NCBI GenBank assembly: GCA_034509755.1
Contig: CM067550.1
Coordinates: 1,233,001 to 1,297,000, forward strand
DNA from: Anisodus tanguticus
Lineage: Eukaryota; Streptophyta; Magnoliopsida; Solanales; Solanaceae
DNA: 64,000 nucleotides
Reading direction: 5' to 3'
In this document: positions 11,827-24,400 of the stretch, one piece after another
Position numbering within the stretch: the stretch's first letter is position 1
Layout of the letters: each line of letters opens with the position of its first letter
Notes under the pieces: model-generated
Seen by the model: only the letters and a program-made list of their open reading frames with translations
The model's database searches: none
Told to the model about the DNA's origin: nothing
Made by a program: the position numbers and the translations under genes

Positions 11827-12450
11827 ATCTGGAAATGATCTAGAAAAGTGGAAAATAAATGTGTTTCATGCATCTCTTTTGAATTAACTAGCAGCATAAC
11901 GTGTTCAAAGGTTATATTATAGAATTACAATTTTTCGAGATTCTAAAATTCAAACACTAATTTTATTTTTTCCTAATCTCTCTCCCAGAATTGTACTGCA
12001 AACTGCTACTTCCATAAAGATAAAAGAAAAAGGATTACAAAGACGTGTGATCTTCTTTTTAGCAAATTGAAACCTACTTGCCTTCCACGTACTTAAATAA
12101 TGAGAGCTTGTTCCAGTGTTCATTGTTACGGGTGGAAAAATTAATTCATGATTTAGACTCATCTAATAAATAATAAAGATATAGCGTAGAATTTTGTTAG
12201 GAAAAATTAGGTCATGATATAAACTCATCTAATTAATGAGTAAATAACTTAAAATGTCATTCAACTATAACAAATTTACTATCATATTTATTTCATATAA
12301 GTAAAGTCACTCAAGTTAGAGTAGTATATCAACAAAATCATTATACCAAAAAAGCTAAAAAAATAATAAATCTCTCCTCAAGTTTGATTTTTTTTAACTT
12401 ACCTCCTTTGTGGCTAATTTCCTTAGCCAAATTGTTCATTAAATAAGAAG
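11827..12450. other. AT-rich spacer
   Basis: No gene, RNA or clear repeat boundary was recognised. The right part (about 12390-12450) merges into LTR-like sequence of the gypsy element that follows. Confidence 0.35.
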
Positions 12451-14071
12451 GACAAAGCATTTAATGAGCATAATAATTAGGTCTCCTTCCCAATATACTC
12501 TTGATGGTGGAGAGGCCTAACTCGACGCCACATTGCCTCCACCTGCACACTCCGTATGATTTATCAATTACACACATAATTAATTTTAGATTTCACTTTA
12601 TTTAAATCCTAAAAATTCATAAGACTTTCGTATACGCAATGTCATAATTTGTAATATGACACCAGTCCATAATCTCTTTATGCACACACCAAATTATCTC
12701 TTTTCCCCGTCGTCACACTTGTGTGTCCAAAATTATTTCGGGGTTTAATTTTTTTATGTTCTAGTCTCTTTATTAGCACACGTAAATATGATTCAAAATT
12801 TTCTCAACGCTCGGGTCTGTTTACACACGCCTAGCGATTTTTCATACGCATAGCGGTTCAAGGCGTGACCCAAAAGTATGGGATGTTACATCCTTCCTCC
12901 CTTAGAAACATTCGTCCTCGAATGTTGGGGTGACACATCTAATCCCCGCTACGTAACCCTCACACTATTGAATTTCTTCTTCGCTGAAGGCATTGTTGGA
13001 ATCGTAAATACGAAATAAATTAGAAGCAAAATACTGATAACTCAGTTCTATAGCACGATCTATGATATGAAAGAATGGAAACCATCCCTAAATGTTAGGC
13101 AGCCTCCTGTTTATAAGTATGGTGCACAACATACCCATATACAAGACTCTACTAGACACGGCTTGTAGACTCCCTAGGACAGACATGCTTTGATATCAAG
13201 TTTGTCACGACCCAAATCGGAGGGCCGCGACGGGCACCCGAACCCCACCCGCCGGGTACCGCTAATCGTAAATCCAACACCTAATCGTAATTAAATACGG
13301 ACTAAGCTAAAAAAAACATTATAAAAAATCTTAATCAGAAATTCAATTTTCATATATACATACCCATACCAAGGCCGACAAGGCCACGCATAACAACTAA
13401 CCACAGGACATCTGTCTACAAGCCTCTAAAAGTAGCAACATCAAAGGTCGGGACAGGGCCCCGCCATACCCATATATACAAGCAATAGTACCGTACTAAA
13501 ATTAGACCAACACTCCGAACATGGAGAGTGCTCCAAAAATCCGCTGAACCCGAAATCAACTAACGTGAACCGTCACCTTCCTTGATTGAACCTGCGGGCA
13601 TGAAAAGCGTCCCCCGACAAAAGGGACGTCAGGACGACTGATGTACTGAGTATGTCAGGCATGAACAATAGTATAACAGGGATATTACAACAACTGAAAT
13701 AGAAACAACTGACCAACGGTAAATGCCTCTGAGGGCCCTAATACATATGCTTAAATGTTATGCACAATGCAGTTTTCATATACATCAGCCTCATCGGGCA
13801 TCTTTCTTACCATAACAACCTTTGTGGGCATCATTTCATGTCGGCCTCTGTGGGCATAATATCATATAATGATTAATGAATGTATGCATAATGCAAATGC
13901 GGTATACTAATGTCCACACAGGAATCCTCCCATAACCGCCTTTCTGGACATCAGGTTATATCGTCACACAAGGGCATCACATCATATTGGCCTCTTCGGG
14001 CTCTTTCGTGATAATCTGTACCAGCTGCAGGTGGTGTGCGTATATAACACATTTCCCTTTTTACATTCCCC

Positions 14072-14072
<1 letters not shown>

Positions 14073-14105
<33 letters not shown>
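14073..14105. repeat. (TA)n microsatellite in LTR
   Basis: A TA run lies within the gypsy LTR. The related LTR copies at 35.2 and 38.7 kb have little or no run at the matching place, so it expanded in this copy. Confidence 0.85.
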
Positions 14106-14107
<2 letters not shown>

Positions 14108-14449
14108 TATATTAGTGTACATAGCACAAGTGGTCCAGGGTAATATATGAATGCAATACAAATAAAAATGCATGAATGATAACGCAATATTCCAATGGAA
14201 AATCAACATATTTTCCGTATGCCTCAGTTAGGACTTAGAAACATATTTAGACATGTTTTTAACATAGGAATCAATAACACGAATATTCTTAATTACTAGG
14301 AGCGCAATAAATTATGGAGCAATATCACGGTTATATTTCGTTACGTGAAACATATCAAAAGAAAGAAATAATTTACCTTAACATACCTCGATTCCACTTA
14401 ATATTGTCTGAATGCAATACACTCGAATCTACCTTGGTTTTGCTAGAAC

Positions 14450-15255
14450 TAGAGATGGCAGTGGATCCTGGACCCGGTCCAGATCCGGTGGATCCAGATC
14501 CATTTTATAGGATATGGATCTTCAAAATTTGGACCCGACGGATCCGGATCGGACCCGGATCCGTTTCTGACGGATCGAATCTGGATCTGGATCTTGTATT
14601 TGAGATCCGTATCCGGTCCAGATCCGACCCGTGGATCCATTTTTTATTAAATATATTCATAACATAGAATGTAATTTTATAAGTATTTTCTTAAAATTGC
14701 TAAGCACATCCTTGCAATTTAATTCTCAAAACAAGTTTAATTTATCCCCGCGTTAACTCAAAAACCAAAAAATAAAGAGGTAACTTCGATAATAAAATCA
14801 ATGTTATATTAGTGAATGACTAACATCTCCGTAGACAAGTAGTTAAAATTATATTCACTTCATTTATGAAGATTCCAAGCACATGCAAGTTCTACATTGT
14901 GGAAATACTAGTCAGCATTTTTCACAACTATTATCATTGTCCAACATTTTCAATTAATATCTCACAATCAAAACGAGACAACGAACAAAATATCTCATAT
15001 GAACATTTCAAAATTAGAACACAGTAAACTGTTAGCTAAGTAAAAATCGTTTGTCAGTTCAAAAAAAATTCTTAGCAAGGTTACATTTTTAGCGAGACAA
15101 TTTTTTTTACAAGTGGATCCAGATTCGATCCGTGAACCCGGCGGATCCGATGGATCCGAATTTGGATATGATTTTTATTGACCCCGATGAATCTGAATTC
15201 ATGATAAAAAATGGATCTGGATCTAGTAGGATTCGGTCCAGATCCGATCGGTTGC
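14450..15255. mobile_element. hAT-like element with GGATCC-rich subterminal repeats
   Basis: The left end TAGAGATGGCAGTGGATCC and right end GATCGGTTGC bracket about 806 bp. Both termini carry dozens of short GATCC/GGATC words in opposite orientations, the typical subterminal arrays of some hAT elements. Flanking 8-mers GCTAGAAC (14442-14449) and CCTAGAAC (15256-15263) differ at one base and fit a hAT TSD. The middle (about 14640-15080) is AT-rich with no transposase. It interrupts the gypsy LTR; the related fragment at about 16950 reads on without it. Confidence 0.65.
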
Positions 15256-15479
15256 CCTAGAACGTTAATTGCACAAAATTCGAAAATGGAAATCAAGTTT
15301 CCAACGTCTAAGCACTGCAGTACGTAATCCCATAAGTTAACACTCCAAGTTGGCATAGGGTACTGTACCCAATTGTTCCCAATTTGCTCAAGAAAGATGC
15401 CTAATTTTCTTGGCCCCGCAAGCACGAAGAAATTCTGCATGTTGGGGAATTTGACCTTGTCTCATTGATCAGTTGTACG

Positions 15480-15629
15480 CTCCCAGAAAAACTGGCCACC
15501 GGAGCACATCCCGCGATTTACCTGGTGATAGTTGTTGAAGGACCGGTGCTATTACCTCCAGGACGTCTGGGTAATACCAGTGAAGTAGTCAGGCGCAAGC
15601 CTGGAAACAAAAAAAAAAAAAAAAAAAAA
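15480..15629 (+). mobile_element. tRNA-type SINE, 5'-truncated, with poly(A)
   Basis: GCACATCCCGCGATTTACC, ACCGGTGCTATTACCTCCAG and GTCAGGCGCAAGCCTGGAAA followed by about 20 A. The same 3' module occurs at 20255-20351, 41201-41522, 41679-41886 (minus) and 43903-44150. The tRNA-like head with the B box is missing here. It sits inside the gypsy LTR. The left edge and TSD could not be set exactly. Confidence 0.7.
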
Positions 15630-16203
15630 GAAGAAGGACAAAGCATTTAATGAGCATAATGATTAGGTCTCCTTCCCAATATACTTTTGGCGGTGGAGAG
15701 GCCTAACTCGACGCCACATTGCATCCGCATGCACGGTCACTTAATTTAAATAACCTGTCTCCGTATGATTTATCAATCACATACATATACATAAGCAATC
15801 CATAATCTCTTTAGGCACATACTAAATTATTTCCTTTCCCCATCGTCACATTTGTGTGTACAAAATTATTTTGGGGTCTAAATCTTTTATGTTCTAATCT
15901 CTTTATTAGCACACGTAAATATGATCCAAAATTTTCTCAACGCTCGAGTCTGTTTACGCACACCTAGCGATTTTTCATACGCCTAGCGGTTCAAGCCGTG
16001 ACCTGAAAGTACGGGATGTTACACTATGATTATCTCTTATTTTAATTTTTTTATAATATTTTATAACCTAATAATATAAAAATATTTAATCTAACTAAAT
16101 TATTCTTTATGATATATTTTTTTGTTTATTTAATTCGGTAAATATTTTTTGAAGAAAAAATTATTTTCAACTCCATTATTATTCACATGGCATATAGTTT
16201 TCT

Positions 16204-16205
<2 letters not shown>

Positions 16206-16248
<43 letters not shown>
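16206..16248. repeat. (TA)n microsatellite
   Basis: A TA run of about 21 repeats in AT-rich DNA just outside the 5' end of the gypsy element. Confidence 0.9.
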
Positions 16249-16251
<3 letters not shown>

Positions 16252-16499
16252 TTTAAAAATTATTTAACAATGAGATTTATTTAATTTCTAAATTTTCCAT
16301 GTTGTCATTGACCTAACATAATTACTTTCTCATATAATTTTTTCTAGTTCCATGCGATACTCAACTCTATCCATCAAGCCTTAAATAAATGAGATGAAAT
16401 CATCTAGTGTTTTTTCCTCCACTGAAATTTAAATTTAAAACCTTCTGGTTCTTAACATATTTCATTGACCACTAGAACACACTCACAATACGTGATTTT

Positions 16500-16985
16500 C
16501 CCAAAGGTATCACATCATATTGACCTCTTCGGACTCTTTTTTGATAGTTTGTACCAGCTGCATGTGGTGTACGTATATAACGTCTTTTCCTTTCCCCATA
16601 TCCCTTACATATATAAAATATTTACCATATAGTGGTGTGCATAGCACAAGTTGGTCCAGGGTAATATATGAATATAATGCAAATGAAAATGCATGAATAA
16701 CAATAAAACACTTCCTGAATTTGTCGGATGACAATAATATCTTTGCCCCTTTGGCTAACACTATGAATATCAACACATTTTTCCGTATACCTCAATAAGG
16801 ACTTAAAATCACATTTAGACATGTTTTTAGCATATGAATCAATAACATGAATATTCTTAACTACTGGGAGTAGAATAAATTATGGAGCAATATCACGGTT
16901 ATATTTCGTTACATGGAACATGCCAACAGAAAGAAATAATTTGCCTTGACATACCTTCGTTTTGCTAAACCGGAAGAAAAATATT
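16500..16985 (-). mobile_element. Gypsy LTR fragment, same family as 13.2 and 35 kb
   Basis: It shares the phrases GTACCAGCTGCATGTGGTGT, TGGTCCAGGGTAATATATGA and CAATATCACGGTTATATTTC with the LTR at 13203-16023. It begins mid-LTR near 16500 and ends near 16960, where similarity stops (TTCGTTTTGCTAAACC). No internal domain adjoins it. Confidence 0.65.
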
Positions 16986-18490
16986 GTTGCTGCACTTGCA
17001 CGACTTTTCCTACTTAATTTGTTACTGCTTCGTACACAATTTCTTACAATACACGAAGTGAAAGCAAAGTTCCTTTTCCTAATTGAAAATGAAGTACTGG
17101 TTGCTTTAAATGAAAATAAAGTACATGTTGCTTATTCTTGCACGATTCAGTTCTTGGATGTTGTTGATAAAAGAGAAGGCCTCATATGTTTTCTGTTTTG
17201 GATTAATGATTTTGGCATCCGTTTTTAACCGCAGGTCAAAGCGGAATGCAACGTATTGATGATTCCTGTGTATTGAATTAAGGAGTCGCCACCTAATTAT
17301 TCTAAGGTGAATTAGGACACCTAAATGTTGACTATAAATGCTACAATGTAACTCCAATTTTAAGATCTACGAAACTAATGAGATTCTAGGTTAGGATTCT
17401 TTATTATCTTAAAAGGAAGGAGTTAGACATCCTTTAAAATCCACTAACTTGCGACTATCCGGTCAAACTCAGGTTATTTATTATGATAAGAAAAAATGCA
17501 AGTTTAAAAGTAAATAAAGATAAAAAGATGTTTGCAAATAATTTAAAAAATGCATGTAAAGATTTGCATTTTTATGCAACTATATATAAAATTGATTTTT
17601 TGAGATAACAGACATGCATTTGTAGCATTATTTTTAAAAATACATGTAAAGTGATTTTTGAAAAAAAAATATACATGTTTTGACAATTGATAGAAACACA
17701 ATTTATTTATAATGTCAAAGAAGTAAATTTTTTGGAAATCATTGAGTTGCAAATTGAAAAAAGATAAACTTATCCGTGAGATTAAAAAAAAGTGAATAGA
17801 AGATGATCAAAGTTATTTTTGAAAGTTTTGAATATGCATGACAAGCTTAAAATAGATAACTAGCATAGGGTTTCTAAGTTTGAACTAACCAAGCCTACAA
17901 GTAAATAAGCTAGCAACGTCTAGTTTTAGACTAACATATTAATTGATTCTAAGTCTACCTATTTTAAGCATTTCAATAATTACAAATACAATAAATAATA
18001 TTACAATATAGAACGAGATAAAGCTAAATTAAATAAAGTAAAAACAACAACAAAATAAATAATCTCCGAGGAGTATTTGCCTTCGTTGACTTTGTTCCTT
18101 GCAAGATGTCAAGAACAAACAGTTAGAAACAGTTGAATATAAATAACTTCGGATTCGTATCCAAAACAGTGAATGTTTTGATCACGGAGGGCTCAGACTT
18201 AAAATTTTGAAAAGACCATTCCAATCACGTCGTGGCTGCAAACATATGACTCGGTGGTCATTTTAGTTGTCTCGCCTACTAAACATATTGGTCTCTCGAA
18301 TGAAAAAGAAAGATCATTCCACTCACGTCGTGGCGGCGAACATATAACTCGTTGATCATTTTAGTTGCCTCGCCTACTAAACATGTTGATCTCTCGGATG
18401 AAATAAAAAAGATTTAAGTTTCATCCTTGCCAAGAAGTTATATTTCCATCTTTACAACCGTGGAGGCCTAAAAAATCGACAGATATTTTT
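16986..18490. other. Degenerate repeat-derived DNA, no gene
   Basis: It contains phrases typical of Solanaceae LTR-element relics (GGAGTCGCCACCTAATT near 17282, AAGGAAGGAGTTAGACATCC near 17415). Two diverged copies of a segment with TCATTCCACTCACGTCGTGG / CATTCCAATCACGTCGTGG lie at about 18180-18300 and 18300-18410. No open frame above noise was recognised. Confidence 0.45.
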
Positions 18491-18499
18491 TCATCGGGC

Positions 18500-18960
18500 A
18501 GTGTAGTATCATGTTCGAAGCAGTAAATTATATCAAAGCAGCAAGCCGAAACCGAGAGGCATTTTCCGAAGGGACGCGACCACAAATTCAATTTCATTGG
18601 CCTAAGTGTAATATTTGTTCAGATCAGTAAAATAAACCAAAAACAACAAACTGAAATCGAGAAACGATTTCTGAAGGGACGCAGCCTCGAATTCAATTTC
18701 ATTGGCCTAAATGCAGTATTTATTCAAATCAGTAAAATAAACCTAAAACAATAAACTGAAAACGAGAAACGATTTCCGAAGGGGGCGGCCTCGAAATCAA
18801 TTTCATTGGCCTAAATGCAATATTTATTCAAATCAACAAAATAATATCAAAGCAATAATCTGAAACAGAGAAATCATTGGCCTAAATGTAGTATTAGTTC
18901 AAATCAACAAAATAACAACATAACCGCATAACAGATGTTCAAGTGCCAAAGTAAGCCAAC
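18500..18960. repeat. Tandem repeat, unit about 105 bp, about 3.5 copies
   Basis: Units carry TTTCATTGGCCTAA, ATTTATTCAAATCAGTAAAA and GAGAAACGATTTCCGAAGGG. The anchor CATTGG recurs at about 18600, 18705, 18809 and 18880, so the spacing is about 105, 104 and a shortened 71 bp. It is probably a minisatellite inside an old retroelement. Confidence 0.75.
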
Positions 18961-19129
18961 AGTAAGCAATTAAAATATCCGACCCGAATTCTGAAATTTT
19001 CCAACCGAAACAGAGCTTGAAATTCTCCTGAAAATTCGACACCCGTAATGAAATTTGACCCGACCCGGATTTCGACAAAAAAAGTAGAGAAAATTAGGTA
19101 ATCAACCCAGTTTTAAAAATCAGACCCGG

Positions 19130-19450
19130 ATAGGTGACCCGGAATTGGAATCTAATTTTTTGATTTTCCAGATAACCAACAAATAAGATGTAAAACACAA
19201 AATCTCGGAAATATAACCAAATCGGGTCGACCCGAGCCGGATCTGTGACCCGACCCGAGTCAGAGGTCTCAGCCCGAATCGACTTCTTTCCAAATGTCAG
19301 ATAACCAACCACAAAATATAAAACACAAAATCTGGAAATTTATTCGAATCGGGTCGACCCAACCCGAATCAGAGGTTCCACCCAAATCGATTTCTTCTCA
19401 GATTTTCAGATAGCCGACAACTAGATATAAAAACACAAAATCTAAACCAC
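19130..19450. repeat. Degenerate tandem repeat, unit about 110-130 bp
   Basis: Three diverged units each contain CAGATA(A/G)CC(A/G)AC, an AAAACACAAAATCT run and, in two, AATCGGGTCGACCC. The anchors lie at about 19170, 19298 and 19407. Non-coding. Confidence 0.6.
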
Positions 19451-20189
19451 ATGTTTCTCCAAAAGAAGTTTTTCTTGCCATAGAGACTTTGAAAAATAAC
19501 TTGCTTCAAAATGAGAAGAATGTGCCGAATGTAGTTTATGCCCTCCAAAAAGTTAAAGATGAAATTGAGTTCAATTAGCATGAAAAGAAGAATCAATTGA
19601 CTACAGATACATATTTTAGGAAAACATAAAATTTGAAATAAAAATCATTTAGGAAGTGCTTTATTTTATGAATTATATATGTAATTTTCATACTATTTAA
19701 TGAATTATTATTTTATATTTTCAGTGGGCCTCAAGGAATTTTTTAAAAATGATTATCTTATGCATTTATCGAGGTTATTATTTTATCTCATTGGCCCAAA
19801 TCGGGACCAGAAAAAATTATTATTTAATCGAAGTTATTAATTTATCGAATATTCATTTATCGAAGTTTTAGTGTACGTGTCAAATGGGGTACAAGTTTAT
19901 CTGAAATTTATAATTTTTACCAAACATATAACTTTCCATCCCAATTTATACTAAGTTGACTTTGAGGAGTCAAACTTTTTTTGACTATAATTTTTTTTGT
20001 ATTTTTTTCATATATTGTGAATATTAATTATGTAGATTTATAAAGTTATAATATTTTTTATATAATTTTTAAATATATAAATTTTATTATAAAATATTTG
20101 AATAATTTATATTTAAAATTGAGTAAAATCAACTGTTTGATTACACAAATAAATCAATCGTCGTATAAATTGAGGGGGTGGGGGGAGAG
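19451..20189. other. AT-rich spacer
   Basis: No gene or well-bounded element recognised. The last part leads into the duplicated TIC22 upstream region. Confidence 0.35.
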
Positions 20190-20960
20190 TAACTTCTACT
20201 AACTTATAATCAAGAGTTAACCCTCTTCTTCCTGAGCGATCAAGAATCAACTGGACCGGTGCTATTACCTCCAGGACGTCTGGGTAATACCAGTGAAGTA
20301 GTCAGGCGCAAGCCTGAAAACCTGGATCATCAAAAAAAAAAAAAAAAAAAAAATCAACTGGCCTGCTTCAGAGAACAAAAATACTATTGTGTATCATTTT
20401 TTTTTTACATCTGTCCAAATTTTAACTAACAAAATTACTCAATAATTGTATTGGTAAAAAAGAAAAAGTACTTAATAAAATTAGTTGAGATATCTGAGTG
20501 GGACATCATGATTTATAAAAAGACAATGAATATATTTTTTTATGATTGGATTACTTATCTAACCTTGCTCTCTCTATCTTTTGTTCCATAACAACCCCTC
20601 TCCCCCCAAATCCAACCCAACCACCTCCGAAAAAAAATCTCGAGACAAAATCTATAGCCATTTTTAAAATCTCAAAAACCCTTCCAACAATTTCCCCTCT
20701 AATTTCTCCCAAACAGAGAAACAAAAGAAAAAGCAACCATGAATTTATCCAAACCCAAACAATCATCATCTTCATTTACACCACCGCATATACAACTCCA
20801 ACAAACCTTCAAGAATCTACAAACTCATTTCACCAATTTCCTTCAAACCACTTTTCCTCGACCCTCAAAATTCTACCCCATGGGATAAAATTAGCATTAA
20901 TAATAATAGAGCTAACCCTTTTTTTTTATTTTAAAAATTACTTATTACATAGTGGATAAA
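20190..20960 (+). pseudogene. Truncated tandem duplicate of the TIC22 promoter and first exon
   Basis: From about 20190 the sequence parallels 21020-21620: the same upstream words, the C-rich leader, then an ATG at 20739 opening MNLSKPKQSSSSFTPPH, QLQQTFKNLQTHFTNFLQTT. This matches the transit-peptide region of the intact gene at 21418. The frame shifts after TTFP and stops at 20886-20888 after about 49 codons, and similarity ends near 20910 (ATTAATAATAATA). No later exon follows before the intact gene. A 5'-truncated SINE (20255-20351) sits in its upstream part only. It is a non-functional duplicate; whether its promoter still fires cannot be told. Confidence 0.85.
20255..20351 (+). mobile_element. 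5'-truncated SINE with 10-bp TSD
   Basis: It carries the 3' module ACCGGTGCTATTACCTCCAG to GCAAGCCTGAAAACC and ends in poly(A). Perfect flanking AATCAACTGG occurs at 20245-20254 and 20352-20361. It is absent from the matching place in the intact TIC22 promoter copy. Confidence 0.85.
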
Positions 20961-21417
20961 AGAAGACAAAATGGAGAATTACAATGTGTCATTTGAATCC
21001 TTACTAACAAAATAAAAGTTTAAGTATAGTCCATCAACTGAACTATTAATATGAAGAGCTACTCTTCTTCCTTAGCTATCAAGATGTGATTCTTTTTTTT
21101 CATATATTCAAATTTTAACTAATATTATCTTATACTAGTGTTAGTAATAAAGAAAAAATAACTTATAAAATTAGTCAAGATACATATCACTTGAGCCCGA
21201 CACCATAATTCAATCATATAAAAATATATATATATATATTGTGGTCTCTCTAAACTTTGTTACATCCAAAACCCCCCACCCCAACACCCCTCCTCCTCCT
21301 AAAAACCCCCCACACCCCAAAAAAAAAAGTGGAAAAAATTTGAGACTTGAAACCTCAAAAACCCTTCTTCCTCTCTATTGCTCCCAAACAGATAAATTGC
21401 TCCCAAAAAAATAAAAC

Positions 21418-24400
21418 ATGAATTTCTTCAAACCCAAACAATCATCACAACCACCATCATCATCTACACCACCACACTTACAACTCCAACAAACCTTCAA
21501 GAACCTACAAACACATTTCACCAATTTCCTTCAAACCACTTTTCCTCAACTCAACACCCCTCAAAATTCACCCCCGTGGGGTAAAATTGGCATTAATAAT
21601 AATAATACTGTAAAAAAACAACCTTTATCTACTGAATCAATTGAAGAAAGATTAGCTGGAGTACCTGTATATGCCCTTAGCAATGCTTCTCAAGAATTTG
21701 TGTTGGTTTCAGGTGTTAGTACTGGTAAAAGTCTTGGTTTGTTTTGCTTTAGTGAAGCTGATGCTGAAGCTCTTCGTCAACAAATGGAATCTATGGACCC
21801 CACTATGCGAAACGGGTCTCGGGTTGTTCCTGTTGCTCTGAACAAGGTTAGCTTCATTGATTTTGTGGTAGCCATTTTTGTGTATTGGTATGTGCTTAAG
21901 GGGTTGTTTGGTAGGGTGTGTAAGAATATTATTAAATATGGTGCATTAGTAATGCTGACATTATTTTTTAGGAAAAATTACAGCCAAATACCATTTGTCC
22001 GTCTAGTTTACAAAATATGTAGACAACATATAGGTAGTGTATAGTTTAGACATACCATACATATAATATACGTATCTATACACTATCTATACAGCCGAAG
22101 TGTATAGGCAATGTATACTTCGGCCATATCTGGTAAACGAGATGGCCGAAGGGTACATTTCCGTAAATTTCTATATTTTGTATCAACTATTTGGTTTGTT
22201 GTATTAAATAACATGTCTTGCATAATTTTTAAATAGTATTGAATAGGGTGTATAAATATAAGAATAGTATCGGTACTGGTAATGTCATGGTTTACTATGT
22301 ATAAGAATAGTACTGAGTAGGGTGTATAAGTAATACTGGTATTAGTTGTACCAGACTTGAATTTGCAACCAAACATTGTACTAAAATTTAGTACCAGCAT
22401 TATTCTACCTAATACACACCCTACCAAACAACCCTTTGTTGTGTTATGTTTATCTATGGACCCCACCATGAGAAACGACTCTCGGGCTGTTCCCGTTGCA
22501 CTGAATAAGGTTAGCTTCATTGATTTTGTGCAGACATTATTGTGTATTAGGATGTGCTTATTGTGTTATGTTTAGCTATGCTTGATTAATAGTGTTAGGC
22601 GGAGTTAGTACTCGGACTAGTTGTTCTGCAAATTATAATGAAGGCATTGTTTATATGAGGAATAATAAAATAATAAGATGATTGTTATGGGATGAAAAAT
22701 AATGCAGGGATGGTTATGCACTGAGTACTAATGCAGGAATTGTTATGCCCGATTGCCCACTTAAGGGATTTTTTTTATAAAACACGTTTCTCATTCCACA
22801 CAAAATAATATATAGATTCCTGCATAGCTTACAAGGTACTACTAATGTGTTTGATAAAAAGTGCCAATCAATTTTTCTTTTATGACGGTGGTGTTTGTGC
22901 CTGTTTCTGTCTACCTCGACTATTCCACTGGGTACCTGCTAACTCTTACCATCACAAGTACTGTGTAACTCTGCCTACTAAGGCTTAGACAAATGGAAAA
23001 AATCACTTGGGTATTCTTTTTTTTCCAATAAGACTTAAATCTGAATTAAAATTTGTGTGTTATTTTGTTTTAAAACTTTCATTTAAAGGAACTGGACAAC
23101 ATTTTTAGTCAAAAGCAAGTAGGACAAGCATGACTAACCACTATTTTTCTTTTAAAAACTGATTGTCCGAGGCTGATAGTTGGATTCTTGATTGCGAATG
23201 ACAAATGTTTTTCACTCTAATTGATGGTGAATGGTGCAGGTTTTCCAGCTCAAAGTTGATGGAGTTGCTTTCAGGTTGATACCAGAAGCATCTCAAGTAA
23301 AGAATGCAATGAAGGTAATATTCATACAAAATTTTGTAATTTTTATTGTTGAAGTCAATGTAATGATTTTGCTTTGAATTTCTCTTGTTGTAGACTAAGC
23401 ACGTGCTTAAATCTATAAGAAAGTTGATAGAGTACTCATGCCAAGAATTTGATTGGTTTGCTTGTCGACCTTCAAGAATTGTTGTCTATTATAGGTCAAT
23501 CAATTTCTTATGTTCTTAATGAAAAAGGGTTATTCATTTCGCGGGTCTCCGTTAATGTATTATAGAAGACTATCATAGCTTTCCAGGATATGAGGTGTTA
23601 CCAATTCTCTGCTTGCTGAGCATATTCATGATTCTTGCAAAGTATTCACAAGTATTCCACAGCTTTCGACTATCTAAGTTCTGAATGTACTTCATGTACA
23701 GTACAACAACATATCTAGTGCAATCCCACACAATGGGGTCTGGGAAGGGTAGAGTGTACGAAGACCTTACCTCTACCTTGGGAGGTAGAGTATGTACTTC
23801 ATGTACAGTAAGTAGTAGAAACTTTTGCTTGAACCAACTTTTTGCTTGACACCAAATCTGAAAGTTTGTGGCACTTCAGATGAGCATTAAGAGGTTTTTC
23901 TTCAGCTTTGGGATATATATGTAATAAGCAGAAGTTGATTTTCAGTTGAAGTGGATGAAAATATAGTAGTTGCTCAGTAAGTTTCTTTTTGCTGGAACAA
24001 AGATTAGGATAACAGTCAGGTTTCTGCTTATGCCAAAAATGGTTGTGCTTTGAAATTTGAATCGATATGTTTAGAATATCATTTTGTGCGCCATTGCTTT
24101 TCCCTTATATAATCTAAAGCTGATTGTATTCTGCTGCCTTTTTGTTACTAGGAAAGGGAAAGGACTGGAACGTCTGATGAGAGCTTTTATGGTGTTCCAG
24201 TTTTTCAGGTACACTCTCTGCTATAATCATGGCATCAATTGTGCTTACTGCTATGTCCTCCTGTATGAGTGGAAGCATCTACGTTGTTCACTTCATCTGC
24301 TTCGAATGAACTATGAGCTAAACTAGAATAACTTGATGAGGAGCCCATAGACACAACTCTCCTACTTTTCAAATTGATGAACTTAGCAGATGGATTGTCC

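Larger units (their letters stand above)
12450..16023 (-). mobile_element. Rearranged Ty3/gypsy-type LTR element with nested insertions
   Basis: Read on the minus strand, a 5' LTR starts TGTAACATCCCGTAC at 16023 and ends GTCGTGACA at 13203. It is followed two bases later by a primer-site-like AACTTGATATCAAAGCATG and a leader. After only about 310 bp comes the usual 3' end of the internal region (CAACATTCGAGGACGAATGT, then AAGGGAGGAAGGA). A second LTR start TGTAACATCCCATAC follows at 12890 and runs to about 12450, where it is truncated. Sequences 12450-12890 and about 15632-16023 are the matching LTR heads. Almost the whole internal region (gag-pol) is deleted. The 5' LTR is inflated by a hAT-like element (14450-15255) and a SINE (ending 15629). 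A TA microsatellite (14073-14105) also lies in it. Confidence 0.7.

Noticed and set aside
14314..14667. 117-codon and 63-codon frames full of DPDP/RIRIG-like peptides on both strands
   Set aside because: They are translations of the GATCC-word arrays at the end of a hAT-like element, open on both strands because of the simple repeat.
18500..18960. Possible CRISPR-like array of regular repeats
   Set aside because: The units are contiguous diverged 105-bp tandem copies without spacers, in a plant genome.
20551..20775. 74-codon minus-strand frame with a hydrophobic start
   Set aside because: It is antisense to the C-rich leader of the duplicated TIC22 5' region; the composition explains the open frame.
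23399..23496. Possible extra TIC22 exon beginning ACTAAGCACGTGC after an acceptor-like TTGTAG
   Set aside because: Exons 23240-23314 and 24152-24208 join in frame to the known TIC22 order without it; the stretch has no donor in a suitable place.
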